Source of the DNA: Chrysoperla carnea | Taxonomy: Eukaryota; Arthropoda; Insecta; Neuroptera; Chrysopidae | DNA length: 64,000 nucleotides | Assembly: GCF_905475395.1 (NCBI RefSeq) | Contig: NC_058337.1 | Location: forward strand, 87,476,368 to 87,540,367 | Reading direction: 5' to 3' | Shown here: piece after piece, positions 47,697-59,603 of the stretch | Numbering within the stretch: the stretch's first letter is position 1 | Layout: each line of letters begins with the position of its first letter | The notes under the pieces: generated by a model | Seen by the model: the letters and a program-made list of their open reading frames with translations, nothing else | The model's database searches: none | What the model was told of the DNA's origin: nothing | Program-made: the position numbers and the translations under genes

Positions 47697-50080
47697 TGCC
47701 ACCAAACAGCTTTTTTAAAAAAAATTTTTCAATAAAATTAATAATTCGCATATACTCAATCTTGGTTCCAAGTTTGAAAACTTTTAAATTGTAATTTTTC
47801 CGCACAATATATTTTTATATAACTTTGTTTATTTTCTTACGACTTATGAGTCGTATTTACATTTGTTATCTAAAAATTCTACCGAAGACTATTGGATGCT
47901 GGAGGCAGAGATTTCTTGTTTATGACCTTGCTTTGTAGCTAAAGATTAACTAGTTATTCTCAAAATTGTTTGTTATTATAGGCATATGAATATTTTCATT
48001 TGCATTTTATTCCGGCACTTCTCTTTCTATCCGTTTCAAAACATAAACCTACTTAATACGTGAAACAAAATAAAAATGGATTTTAAGAATTAAAAGTTAA
48101 ACCCCTGGAAGGCTTAATAAATTTTACTTTGTGTATTGTACAGAGTGTACAAAAAATTCTTTAATTTCTACTCTTACTGAAACCGAAACACCAATTGAGA
48201 GTTAACAACTACCCAGATAAAAGATTAAATTAGAACTAGGACCAGTTGTGTACTGTGTGATTTTTAAGAACAGGCTCGCTATTAGAATATCTATTTTTTT
48301 TAAAGAAAAAAAAATTTTTATTTTTTGATTTGTTTTAAGCAAAAAAGTACTCTTGTGATATTTTATCTAGACGCTTAATTTTCCATTTCCAAATTCATTC
48401 TTGAAAAATTAAAAATGCAATATTCGTTTTTAGAAAAATATGTCATTTTTTCTATCTCTGAGGGAGTTCGTTTAGCTAACGTAGTTCCTGAACTACGAAT
48501 TTTTTCTAAATGAGTCGGTACATCACAAACAATTTCGTATATTTCAGGAGAGCCCAATGCTTCAGCTCAGTAAACACCAAGAAGCCAGTCAAACTGGCTT
48601 CATGTAAACAAACCTATTTTTTTTTCAAGCCTCTATTAAGGATGTATGAGCATGACAACAATGTTTGATTTAAAGGCTCAAAATTTGTTTGTAGGTAGTC
48701 TTTTACTCAAAGAATATGTGGTTAAAATTTCAGCTTAGGTATCCGTGCAAATTTTTAAGAAAATAGTCATTAAAAATCGATATAAAATACATTGGCTCTT
48801 ATGGAGGAATCTCAAAAAACGACATATTTTGGAAGTTTTTGATAATTTTCATTTGGAATGAATGAAAACAAATTTAAAAAAATCTTTTTAATAGAAAGTA
48901 AACATATTAGCAATGAATTAGAAAAGAAAAAAACTAAGTGTCACCGTCCATATAAGGGATGTAAGAGCAGGATAGATTAAGGGTTGAAATTATTGTTATC
49001 TTATTTTCAACTTTGATGATGAATTTTGTTATAACTTCATGAATGTAGACGAAAAATAAGAATAAAATTTTTCGATATGTGTCTTGGTTTTCGAAATATC
49101 GAAAGCTAAATAATTAAACAAAATTTTCAATTTTCGATATTTTGAAAATTAAGCCAGATATCGAAAAATTTTATTCTTACTTTTCGTCTTATATCGTCAA
49201 GTAATAATATAAATTTATCATCAAAATTGAAAATATCTATTTTTAAATTTGTACCCCACTACCATGCTCATACATCCTTAAGTCAGTAAAGAAACATCAA
49301 AGCTGCAGTATTTCAAGTCAGCAAGGTCAGACAGAATGGTCTATTTTAAACCCCTGATTAACAAAGAGGGGTGCTCTTTGTATTTGTGTTTTTCTGTGGC
49401 TTGAAAAACTCAACGGATGAACCGATTGTTTTTATTTTTTTTTTAAGATAATTTGATCGAGAAATTTTTCTTAGAAAGAATGCTAAATAACTTCAAAATC
49501 GTTCATTATTTTCTATTCTACCCATTGGAATATTTATTCAGAAAGCTTAGAACAACAACATCAAAAATTTCTGACAGTTTAGCTGGGAGTCATTTTCCAT
49601 TAGGTTTAATTTTAGGGAACTATAAATTTGCAAAATATACTAATAAAACTTTTACTGCGAGCGCATTTAAACTGCACTTACTGAGCTTTAGCCATGCTTT
49701 AGCGCAATAGAAGATATTTTTTTATTTTAGTATTTTTTTTTTTTTAAGAATAGAGAATTATGTTTATTTTGAATTTATAAATTAAAAAAAAATTGTATTG
49801 TTAGCAAAATGCTATTTAAGAATTGGACACACTTTACGATTTCAAATTACGACTATTCAAAATAATAAATGTTTTGTAGTGCCATCTATTAAAATTAAGT
49901 CAAAGCTTTGAATAAATAATGACAATCGACTACTTCCCGAACTAAAATATGTATGTCATTCTACCATATCCTTCTGTCACTCTGTTAGTTATAACTGGTT
50001 GTAACCTAACAAAGTTATATTTATTAATTTTAGTTACGATTTAATTTTAAATAAATAAAACAGTTTATTATTGCAATAAA
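47697..50080. other. Spacer between divergent TAT and EMC4
   Basis: This should contain both promoters. It holds an inverted-repeat element at 48636-49281. No clear TATA or Inr pair can be defended. Open frames at 48375-48557 and 49453-49710 show no recognisable family. Confidence 0.5.
48636..49281. repeat. Inverted-end element with a nested foldback half
   Basis: TTAAGGATGTATGAGCATG at 48636 and CATGCTCATACATCCTTAA at 49263-49281 are perfect terminal inverted repeats. A third diverged copy of the end, AAGGGATGTAAGAGCAGG, lies at 48954. From there to 49281 the sequence is itself a foldback (ATAAAATTTTTCGATAT against ATATCGAAAAATTTTAT). One element may have inserted next to or into another. 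No coding frame. Confidence 0.75.
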
Positions 50081-50673
50081 ATGACAGTTTCGAAAACATC
50101 TAATAAACGTAACAAATGGGCGTTAGAATTTTTCCAACGGTACGTTTATTGATTTAACTTACATTACCGTCTTTTATATTACTTATGTATTTATTGAATT
50201 TTAGAAATAAGGATCGAAGTTCGTTCAATGAATTAAGTTCACCACCAGGCTATAGTACAGCTGCAAGTTTAGCGCATAGTGAAGTATCAAAAGACTCGGA
50301 TCCAAATCATTTAATCATAAAAAAATCATGGGATCTTGCATTAGGACCACTGAAGCAAGTTCCAATGAACTTATTCATTATGTACATGGCTGGAAATTCA
50401 ATTTCTATCTTTCCAATGATGATGGTTGGTATGTTATTTGTGCGCCCGTTGAAAGCTCTTTTTACCACTCAGGCAACATTTAAAATGGTCGAAGTTGGAA
50501 GCGCTGCTGGTCAAAAATTAGTGTATATATTGGGGAACATTGTAAATATTGGTTTAGCGTTGTATAAATGTCAGAGTATGGGATTATTGCCTACACATGC
50601 TAGTGATTGGCTTGCATTTATTGAGCCACAAACAAGAATGGAATATTCTGGAGGTGGATTTACATTATTATAA
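50081..50673 (+). CDS. EMC4: ER membrane protein complex subunit 4
   Basis: EMC4 is a membrane subunit of the ER membrane complex, which inserts tail-anchored and multi-pass proteins. Exons 50081-50139 and 50205-50673 join in phase (FFQR|NKD) to 175 residues (human 183). The start [18 protein letters not shown] is short, basic and soluble. PPGYS follows and then the conserved core [20 protein letters not shown]. Hydrophobic segments are at about 80-105 ([19 protein letters not shown]) and 127-145 ([20 protein letters not shown]). The C-terminus is [12 protein letters not shown], a typical EMC4 end. It converges with the STMP1-like gene 95 bases downstream. AATAAA lies at 50729-50734. Confidence 0.95.
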
Positions 50674-50728
50674 GTGTTTTTTTTTTACATAAATCAATTG
50701 TTTTATTTAATTTTTATGTACATCTCTA

Positions 50729-50741
50729 AATAAATTTTATT
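50729..50741. terminator. Back-to-back polyadenylation hexamers for EMC4 and STMP1
   Basis: AATAAATTTTATT contains AATAAA on the plus strand (50729-50734, 55 bases past the EMC4 stop) and AATAAA on the minus strand (50736-50741, about 28 bases past the STMP1 stop). Each hexamer is placed to serve one of the two convergent genes, so their transcripts should overlap slightly. Confidence 0.6.
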
Positions 50742-50768
50742 TAAATTTCATTGGTTTCATTGTGCAAT

Positions 50769-52857
50769 TCATTCCCTCTTCTTTTTATTTTGTTCTAAAA
50801 ATTCGGTGAACTTCTCCCATAACTTCTGTGGATCATCCACTGGCGGTACCTGAAAACAATATTAATCAATCAAACGATTTAAACTATACTTAGCTGTAAG
50901 GGTCATGTCTTACTTTTGTCCTTTAACTTCACATTAATATCGCGAGTATTTAGGAACGTTAGACCCTAACCAGTGCAAAAATTAAAATTATTGCAAATAA
51001 AAAGTTCTAATCTCCGTCCTCCTTTTTTGATTTACAGTTACCATTAAGTATTTCACACATAACATCGTAAAATAAATCCAAAGGTCTTTTAACCTCGTAA
51101 TTAATCTAATAGGAAATTTTATAACAGAATTTAATCAAATATTTCATAATAAAGTGAATGGATTTTATATTTAGACGCTAGTACTCCTGAGTTTTTAGCT
51201 TAAGTATTAAAGCTAAGCTAAATTATTATTACACTGTAATCTTCCAAAATGTGTGAAAGGCAATGATAGGGGTCGAAATAACTTCTATTGGGTAAAAAAT
51301 AGTTAACTTATTGGAAATAATAGCTTACAAAGGATATAATTTTGCTTTGGTATCTAATAAATGACAATCATAAATCAAATTATCCTATAACGCAACAATC
51401 AAGGGCGTAGTCAGCAATTCAGTCGGGGAGGAGGGACAGGATGGAATAGAAAATTTAGAGTTGCAAAACTTAAATGGTTTTATAATTGAAAAAAATACAC
51501 TCGAATCCGCACTTCTTGGATTCATGTCAAGCGCCCTACCAAATTTTTATTTTTATTAAATTTTTTCGAATCCTTAGCGGGCAGCTTTGCCTTCCTGCCC
51601 TCTCCCTTTTTGACGTCCTTGGGAGCAATATAATTCCATACAATAGAGTTCATTTTTATTTATAGATTTTCTTATAAAAGCGATTGAAGTTTCTTGAACT
51701 TAAATTAATTTGTGATATGAAATATCGTAATAACAATTTGACTTCGATCATTCGCAAATCGAAGTCTAATAAGAGGAATGGAGAATTTAAAATCATAGAT
51801 GATATCGTTTTTGTTTTGAATATGTAAATTTTTCCTTAAAACGACGGAACATTAGTATTAAAATATGACGTCATGATTAACTTCAACTAGAATATTAGCT
51901 CCAAAATACACTTCAGAAACCATTGATAAATACCAATTTCGACCCTGAATCTAAAGTAAAATTAATCTACCTATTAATGTTGTGTTCATTGATTAATTTC
52001 ATTATAAAAGGTCTAAAATATTTTTCTTTTGAATAGGGAATTCTAAATAAAATTAGAATGGATGTCCGTTTTTGTTACTATAACAAAAAGGATAATAATA
52101 GAATAACAAAGCTAAAAAATTTTTTGTCCAACACTCAATTTAATAGTATTCGTCATGCGACAAACTTAAAAAGTCAATTTTCGTTAACATCTTGTTTTTT
52201 ATCGGACAAAACGATGTTATCTTCTCTTATTATTCATTAATTTTAAGCAGCTAATGGAGATTAAATACGTTGAAGTATTCCATTTCATAACTGTATTAAA
52301 CTTACGTTATGGAGATCGTAATGGAGATACTGCGTCCAATTTCTTTCAGTTTTTTAAACAATTAAATACTTACATTATAAGTTTGTTGAATATAAACACC
52401 AGTATAAACCCCTGCACCAAAAATCACCTTTAAAAGAAACAATACATCAAATATTAAGATAAATCAAATTACTTTCCGATTCACAATCTTATCTATCTAA
52501 AGACTTCAAACGTTTATGCTTACAACAATCATTATATGTTCCCATTTTGGAATGAAGCTATTTATCAATAACGATAGTTGTATTTTTCAATTTACTTTGT
52601 AAAATAACAAATTTTAAACAAATATTTTAAATTCGTTATTTAATACATACATTTGAATTAGTAAAAAATGTATTTTTAAATTCTCCCTTAACCTAAAACT
52701 TTTTTCAAAAATTTAAAAATCATGTATTACAAAATTAAATTTTTTCGTTTTTAAATAAAATCGTTATAAGATACTTGAAATGAACTGCCCAATTTTTAAT
52801 TTTAAGATCCATATTTCAGGATTATTACTAAAAAAGACTTACCAGTGCTTTCAACAT
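50769..52857 (-). CDS. STMP1: STMP1/Sloth-like mitochondrial microprotein, 49 residues
   Basis: Three tiny coding exons on the minus strand: 52857-52843 (MLKAL), 52427-52374 (VIFGAGVYTGVYIQQTYN) and 50849-50769 (VPPVDDPQKLWEKFTEFLEQ then NKKKRE). All junctions are phase 0 with GTAAGT-type donors. The layout matches human STMP1 (47 residues): Met-Leu, one hydrophobic segment with small residues (G-x-Y-x-G-x-Y), Q-x-Y-x-x-P, an amphipathic helix with KL-x-E, and a lysine-rich tail. STMP1 and its fly relatives Sloth1/Sloth2 are inner-mitochondrial-membrane peptides supporting respiratory complex III. Unlike the fly locus, where two such peptides share one transcript, I see only one here. The family match was made by eye; the gene structure is clean. 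Confidence 0.85.
50850..52373. other. STMP1-like gene intron 2 with an element remnant
   Basis: This 1.5 kb intron is ten times the length of the coding sequence. It contains the element at 51399-51622. The plus-strand frame at 52058-52240 has no family resemblance. Confidence 0.55.
51399..51622. repeat. Small element with AAGGGCGT / GACGTCCTT ends
   Basis: TCAAGGGCGTAGTCAGC at the left and TTTTTGACGTCCTTGGGAG at the right form a short imperfect inverted pair. Just inside are GGGGAGGAGGGACAGG (left) and CTTCCTGCCCTCTCCC (right), also roughly complementary. The left end resembles that at 13901. Confidence 0.5.
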
Positions 52858-55800
52858 TATGTCAACTTATTAATTTACACTCGCAAAAGGTTTATAAAAT
52901 TATAATCTGAAATTCTTATAATATTTTGACTTTTAAACCATATCATCATCTTTGGTAGATATTCTCAATTCGGCGCATGGTTTATGTGAAACATTATTTC
53001 AAATTATATATCCTACAACAAAGAATTTAATAAAAGTTATCCAAATAAAATAATATATATAATTTTTTTTTTGAGTTTTTATGTATTTTTTGAATCCTTA
53101 ATTACCATGAAGATAACTTCTACAGGGTGTGCATACTATATATCTATGTTGAATTAGGAATATTGGAATTAAATAAGTTGAATTTTTTCGTATACCTATT
53201 AGGTATATAGGTACCCTAATGAGGGCTAAAAGTAGGGGCGGACTTGCAGGAAACGTCCCACCTAGCCCAGATTCGTCTAGCAAAGAATTAAGCGGCCACG
53301 CACTTCGATCTTTGGCAGACGTATTTGTTAGTTTTTTCTTGACTCTGGACAACGTAGCCTGTCCCTGAAATGTTTTTATAAACAATTTAATGAAATTTGA
53401 ATTGAGAATTCAATATTCGACCACTTAAATTACTTGGATTTTCTAAAAGTGTAAAATATATTTATAATACCGGACCTTAGAATTCTGATTTCTAGCAAAT
53501 TATTATTAGGCCGAAAAGGTATTGTATTTTTTTAACAAAATTAATGAAATTTTCTCAGGTTACGTATTAATTGGTGAAATATACTAACAATTTTTTTATG
53601 ATTATGTATGGACGAGCTTAATAAAACCTAAAAACTAGTTCGTATAGTGCTTGATTAAGCTCAATTTTTTTTATCAGTTTTAATACTTGAATGGAATAGC
53701 CATACTTTTTTGTTACACACTGTATCTATACTAATTAAAACTTTTCGGTTTACTGATTTTTTCATATAATCTTTCCACTATATGCACTAAATTGCTAAAT
53801 TTTCATGAAAATGTTGTATGTTTCAAATACCACTAGACCTGCCAAATAAGATCTGCTATAAGTACCTACTACAAACAATAAAATATTTCCCCGGCGGTAA
53901 AAGTAGCTTATGTTAGATTTCAGCCTCATAGCGACGCCGTTGAACTTCACTAAGCTTTAAGTCTCTAAAACTCCAGTTATCAGGTGCTCAAAAATTCAAC
54001 TGCGAATAATTGGTCTTATTTTAGCGTAAAAAGAGTATAATGGGTAAAGAACACAATTATACAAACTGACATTGAGAAATATTAATAGATATTTAAATTT
54101 TTTTGGTATAGTGGACCAACGATCTTAGATAAGATGAATGTAGGTGTTAAAGTATATGATAATAGAATAGAATTTTGCTGAATATATTTTTGAATCATCA
54201 TCTCTCTTAAATGATATTTGAATGTCCTTCTACTGGATAGAATTCATATATTCAGTCGGAGTAAAACACAATTTGATAATATATAAGATTGTTCTAATAA
54301 GGAAATGAAACATTATCACGTAGATACACCACTATCTCAAATATCTGACAACGTACAATGAGTTAAGTAGGCTTAATAGTGTTACATTTAACCATGAATC
54401 ATTTTCGTGTTTAACCTTCATGTACATACAATAGGGATGTTCAGAATTCTCACTAAACGGGCAGAAAAGTTAAGTTGGATTTTGAAAATCTTTAGTAGTA
54501 TGCATATACTATGCACGTATGAACGTTTAAAATTCCTGATTAAACAAAGAAGAAGATATAGTTTAGTGTCGTCATTGCACGGTATCACCATAGAAATCAC
54601 TTTGGGAGTAAAAAGAGATGGGCAACAATCTTTGAATGCTAATTATTACATCTTCGTTTTTTATCATATTTAATTTTCATATTTTATTATGGTGTCAAGT
54701 CTAGTTAATATTTTTATGGGTAATATTTCAAATTCGACCTCAGACTACAACCGTATTGGTTTCATATATGTAACTAGCACTCCAGGCAAACAAGTCTTTT
54801 AAGCAAACTTCTCGTCATCGGCTTCTATTCTCGACTGCTCGTTTCAAATTTTCAATTCCTACTTCTGCCAGCACTTTTCTTTAGGCTCTTTCTAACGAAA
54901 ATGTAAATAGATTTGTAATACAAGATTCAATATAATACAAGTGACATCAAGAATCTTTGTGTGATCTTCTTTCCCGAAAATCCGCTACATCGTTAGTAGT
55001 CGAAATATTTCGTATGGACAGGAAAAATAAGCTAGAGAAGTAATGTATCAGATTTTTATTCTTTTATACCATGTTTCAATACAATTTATGAATTTATGAA
55101 GGTGTCTTGAGTATTTAATACAAAAATTTTGAGTATTATTTTACTACAGTTACGTTAGAGTTACTATTATAAGATCATACTACAGGATCAGTACCTAATT
55201 TAAACAAGCGTGCTTTAGTGTAGGAGCTAGCCTTTGTTACATATGCAGTAATAATGCTCCAGGTTTTGTTACAGAGCTTTGTTAAACACTTATAAGACAC
55301 ATATGGTAGTCTAAACAAACATTAGTGATTTGGTCCAGATTTCAAGCATATTTAAAATTTGCGGCCAAGCTTTTCCAAATTTTCTGATTTGAATGCCATT
55401 TTTAAAGATGGCGATCAAATGACCAGGACTTGGACTACATGATTAACGGTTTTCAGAGTAGTATATGCATGAGGTGTTTATTAAACACAAAGTCTTGCAA
55501 CAAACCTTAAGGTAAATATTACTGCGTGCGTATACATGGTACTCTGACTATTGCCTGTATCCGATACTATAAGCAAGAACATATATATTAAGGACGTAAA
55601 ACTAGATTGGAGAGGGTAGCAGGATAAAAGGCACCTGTTTGGTCGATTCGGTCGTTGCGTATTTTCTACTGCTCATCAGGCAGGTCTTTTGTTTTCAATA
55701 AATTGAACAATTTCAATTGTCTTCTATCAACTAAACAGCCTAATGAGCAGTACAAAGTACGCAACGACCGATGATTAGACCCGCCTACATAGGCGCCTCA

Positions 55801-56300
55801 AATTCAGCCACAGGCTATTATAGCTCGACAAAGGAGGTATCATGTTCTTTATATACATGTTCTTGACTATAAGGTAATATATACTTTCATAGTACAGAGC
55901 TATTCGAAAATCGTTTTATAGCCTATTTTTTAAAGTCAGCAAATTTTGTCAATTGCCAAGTAATAAACACTGCTAGAGTAAGTTATCAGTTTTACTAATA
56001 CTTCGGGTAAGTGAAATCCGACCTTTTGAGTCGCAAAAACTACCAAGAGTAATAACAAACACTATAGTATTATATTTTATCTTTTATAAAAGTTAAACTT
56101 TGATATAAAAAAAAATAAATAAAACTGGATTAAGAAATAAATAAATTCTATTTTTACTTCATGGGTTTCGTCTTTGTTGAATAAAAGCTCATTAAAAAAA
56201 ACAATCATAAAAACTATAATAATGTACAAAAACAATAATTCATAGTAGATCAATAACAATATTATCACAATATAATTTTGAATTACATATTTATAAACAT
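52858..56300. other. Gene-free stretch
   Basis: Should contain the STMP1-like promoter just right of 52857. At 53230-53370 a GC-richer block (AGTAGGGGCGGACTTGCAGG, ACGTCCCACCTAGCCCAG) looks like a repeat fragment of unknown class. A foldback lies at 55591-55800. No coding exon recognised. Confidence 0.5.
55591..55800. repeat. Foldback element, GGAGAGGGTAGCAG family
   Basis: GGTCGTTGCGTATTTTCTAC with TGCTCATCAGGCA (left) pairs with TGCCTAATGAGCAG-like sequence and AAAGTACGCAACGACC (right). The end TGGAGAGGGTAGCAG and the TACTGCTCATCAG word recur at 58674-58755, a second copy of half of the element. Confidence 0.7.
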
Positions 56301-58490
56301 CTCAGACATGCCAACATAACTTTTGATCGGGCCACGTTGGCAACACTGCGATTAAGATTTAAGAGACAACTCTTTCCGAAGATAATAAGAAACGATAATA
56401 ATCGAAATTATGGTAGTGATTACATGTTTATTGTTATGATTGAATAATAAGTATCAACAATGTAAATTAGAATATGTAAACTGCAGTATATAGGGTGCGA
56501 TGTCTTTTAGATCGTTTTTATAGTGCATAAATTATAATAAATTTTTCCATAGAATCCCAGTTTTCGTAATAGCCTTGGTCTTATTGTAATGTATATCAAA
56601 TTTTAAGGATTTATCGTCCCACATTTTTGCCGTTTCGGGCTTGTGCCCGGTTCGCCTTTCCCGGAATCGAACGCAAATAATAACTCAACGGTTTCAAATT
56701 TTAAATATTACGCAAATTTTGATAATTTGATAAATGTAGTTTATTTGCTTTCAATATTTGTTATTTTAAACATTTTCAATATTTTCCAACATTACCTACT
56801 AGAGCGGGTATTGATTCATTTCGTCCATCGAGAATTGATAACTGCATTTTTGTCACTTGAAAACAACTTTAGAGTTCCGAGTGACGAAATAGTCTCTAGT
56901 TCAAAAACGAACCAAAATATGCCTCACCCAATATGTATATAAATTATCCATTCCAATTAATAAATCACAAAGTACTTAGATTATTAAACAAATATGTATT
57001 TTTTGTGATATAAATTACAATGGTAGCTACTTGTGACTATATAACCAAGACAGCTATGAGGGAGGAAAACCACAAATTTTCTTCCAAAAACATGGAGTCA
57101 GCATGCAATTTGTAATCAGTAACTAATAAAATTTCCTGATTAGGATTTATAAAGCCAAAATATTATTTTTTAGCTGCAGTATTTTCGGGGGTAAAATGGG
57201 GATTTATTTCCCCTTATCTTTCTTAGGAAAGTGGTATGCCTGAAGGGAAAGTTTTGAGATTAAAAGAATATCCAGTTAGTATTGAACTAAATCTGGTGGA
57301 ATTTATGAGAAACATATAAATATCGATTTCATTTCTATGCAAATTTTTCCAACTCTTCGATTTGAGATGATTAGAATTAAATAGCGGTTATACAAACACA
57401 ATATAGATATTATAAAGTTTCATTACCAATCTGTCGTCCATTCATTAAAGTCAATACAAAAGCGAGGTAAGTATTTAGAGCATTTTTTTGAGCATATATT
57501 ATACTGTTTTGTATGTCAATTACAACACACACATATAGCATCAACTAAACTATACAATAATCATTACAAGTTGACTATAACAATTGACTTTACTCAATTA
57601 TTCTGTTGTTGAATACCATGTGTAATCAATCAATCAATCTTACTAGGCACAACGAAACTCTAAAACTGAACATAATGCAGTTTGAGAATTCTTAATTTTG
57701 GGGTCCCTTATTATTGCAGACCTGAAAATAGGAGATAAGATACATTTAGAATTGAGGAAAGCTTTAAAGTGCAGGTCGTAATGACTCACGAGAGCGGAAT
57801 ATTTTAAGATAAAATTTTTTCGTTAGAGTCAATGAAGTTTTAGGAAACCTCTGCCACCAAGTTGCAATTTGCAAAATGGTGTAGTTACGATCACAACCTC
57901 GGAGAGAGGGGGTTGGGAAGGTATGTTACAAATAAAAAGTTCAATGATATACCTAGCCGAAAGATATGCTGCCAAAAAACAACTTATACACCTTATATAA
58001 AGTGAACTCCTGGTCTATGTTTATACCGATTGTTCTATCAATTAAAAAGACATGAAAATGATCATCGGCTTTGAGAATTGTTTCCTGGAAAACTATTAAC
58101 TTAAAAGAAGTCTCAGAACATTTTTTGTGTACTTTGACCTAAAAACTTTGAAAATATTTTTAGTGGATAAACAAATGTGTGTCTGGATTTAATAAAGAAT
58201 ATATACTAGGTACTTAGTTTAAAAAATACAATGTATTAAAAAACTCCATCCAAATATTTTGGCTAGGCTCAAGACTGAATATACACAATACCAAAGTTGA
58301 ATATTCAATATTTGGAGAAGAATGTCAATCTTGAGGTTTCACCCCCGAAAAATAAATGCAAACAAAAACATATACTATGTGAAAAGCAAAATCAAATAAA
58401 AAGAAGTTTTCATTTAGAACGCGTGCGGAACATAAAAAATTGGGCTTTTCTCTCCAGATAAACCTTACTTAAAAAAAAAAAAGTTTATTG
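56301..58490. other. Gene-free stretch
   Basis: The plus-strand open frame at 56643-56942 (99 residues, one hydrophobic segment) has no recognised relatives or splice context and is left uncalled. An ATCA microsatellite lies at about 57627-57640. Nothing else supported. Confidence 0.4.
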
Positions 58491-58499
58491 CATTAATTT

Positions 58500-58624
58500 A
58501 AAGAGCGTTAAATTATTGTATAAAAAAGGTCTATAAAAATTTAGAATTTTGAACAGAAATCACATAAAGAGCGTTAAATTATTGTATAAAAAAGGGCTAT
58601 AAAAATTTAGAATTTTGAACAGAA
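58500..58624 (+). repeat. 66-base tandem duplication
   Basis: AAAGAGCGTTAAATTATTGT at 58500 recurs at 58566, and both copies run on to TTTAGAATTTTGAACAGAA with a single visible mismatch (GGT/GGG) plus a short linker. High identity suggests a recent event. Confidence 0.9.
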
Positions 58625-58657
58625 CACGATTGAAGAGTTGCATATGTTTTTGGATGT

Positions 58658-58758
58658 TTAAGACACAAACTCGAGTGGAGAGGGTAGCAGACAAAAACGC
58701 GCCTATCTGAGCGAGATTAAGGTCTTTGCATAGATACTTTGTACTGCTCATCAGAAAA
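58658..58758 (+). repeat. Partial copy of the GGAGAGGGTAGCAG family
   Basis: It shares AGTGGAGAGGGTAGCAG and the TTTGTACTGCTCATCAG word with the foldback at 55591-55800, with a similar GACAAAAACGCGCCT segment between. Confidence 0.6.
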
Positions 58759-58968
58759 ACCAACGAAATTTTTTAGAAAATCAGTGATGGCAAATGAAGT
58801 GAAGGTTATAGCACAATCTATCTATTTAAAATTTAAATTTCCCAGCGAAGCGGGTGGTCAACAGCTAATCTTCCATAAAATTATACTCTCTTGTTAGCCT
58901 TATACTTTTTTAAGTTGTAATTAACTCACGCCCCATTGAAAATTCAAACAAATTCGGAATTCCTAAAC

Positions 58969-58999
58969 CGTTTAGTTATGCCATCGGCATAACTAAACG
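58969..58999. repeat. Perfect 14-base hairpin
   Basis: CGTTTAGTTATGCC (58969-58982) and GGCATAACTAAACG (58986-58999) are exact complements with an ATC loop. No T tract or gene end adjoins it. Confidence 0.9.
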
Positions 59000-59603
59000 A
59001 TTGATACAATATGATATCTTAGTTATTCAAAAACACTCGCTGTTGCCAAAGGCAAACATCCATTGAGATGTAAATTTTTATACCAAAAATTGAATACGTT
59101 ATTAAATCGACTAGTACTAGTAGATGTATTAGCTAATATATTGTCAGATTGGGTAGTAGACTCGAAGTAATTACGTGGTAAGTTTATTACATTTACACAG
59201 GGTATATAAACATAATAAATAGGTATTATGTTTATAATATGCTGTAGAATCACTTGTTGGTTGAGGATGTTCTCATATTATGAATGAAATCATTAATATC
59301 CGGTGTCCCTCCCACAGTAGCCTTGTCCACTCCTGCATTTGTGTATTATTTTACAAACCTTTTTTTAAAGTTTACTTACTGGATTCAGCTGGAATGGACA
59401 TTCAAAATAATGTCTATTCTATAGTATACTTTTATAATAGATGTGGTACTGCTGTTTCAATTTATTTAAGAATTACAATAAGCATGCCTGGTAACACCCG
59501 TGCACGACTTTCTAAACTTTTTAAACATAAATATTTTTTTCCCAGAAATCCAATCCAAGACATTCGTCGTTCTAAAAGTTTATGACAACTAAAAATGCTT
59601 TAA

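Noticed and set aside
53098-53385. 95-residue minus-strand frame (KKKLTNTSAKDRSAWPLNSL region)
   Set aside because: GC-richer than its surroundings and looks like a repeat fragment; no domain could be assigned.
56643-56942. 99-residue plus-strand frame with one hydrophobic segment
   Set aside because: No recognisable family, no flanking exons and biased composition; needs transcript evidence to be called.
59280-59585. 101-residue plus-strand frame beside the hAT fossil
   Set aside because: Composition is ordinary and no family was recognised; it may be part of repeat debris.
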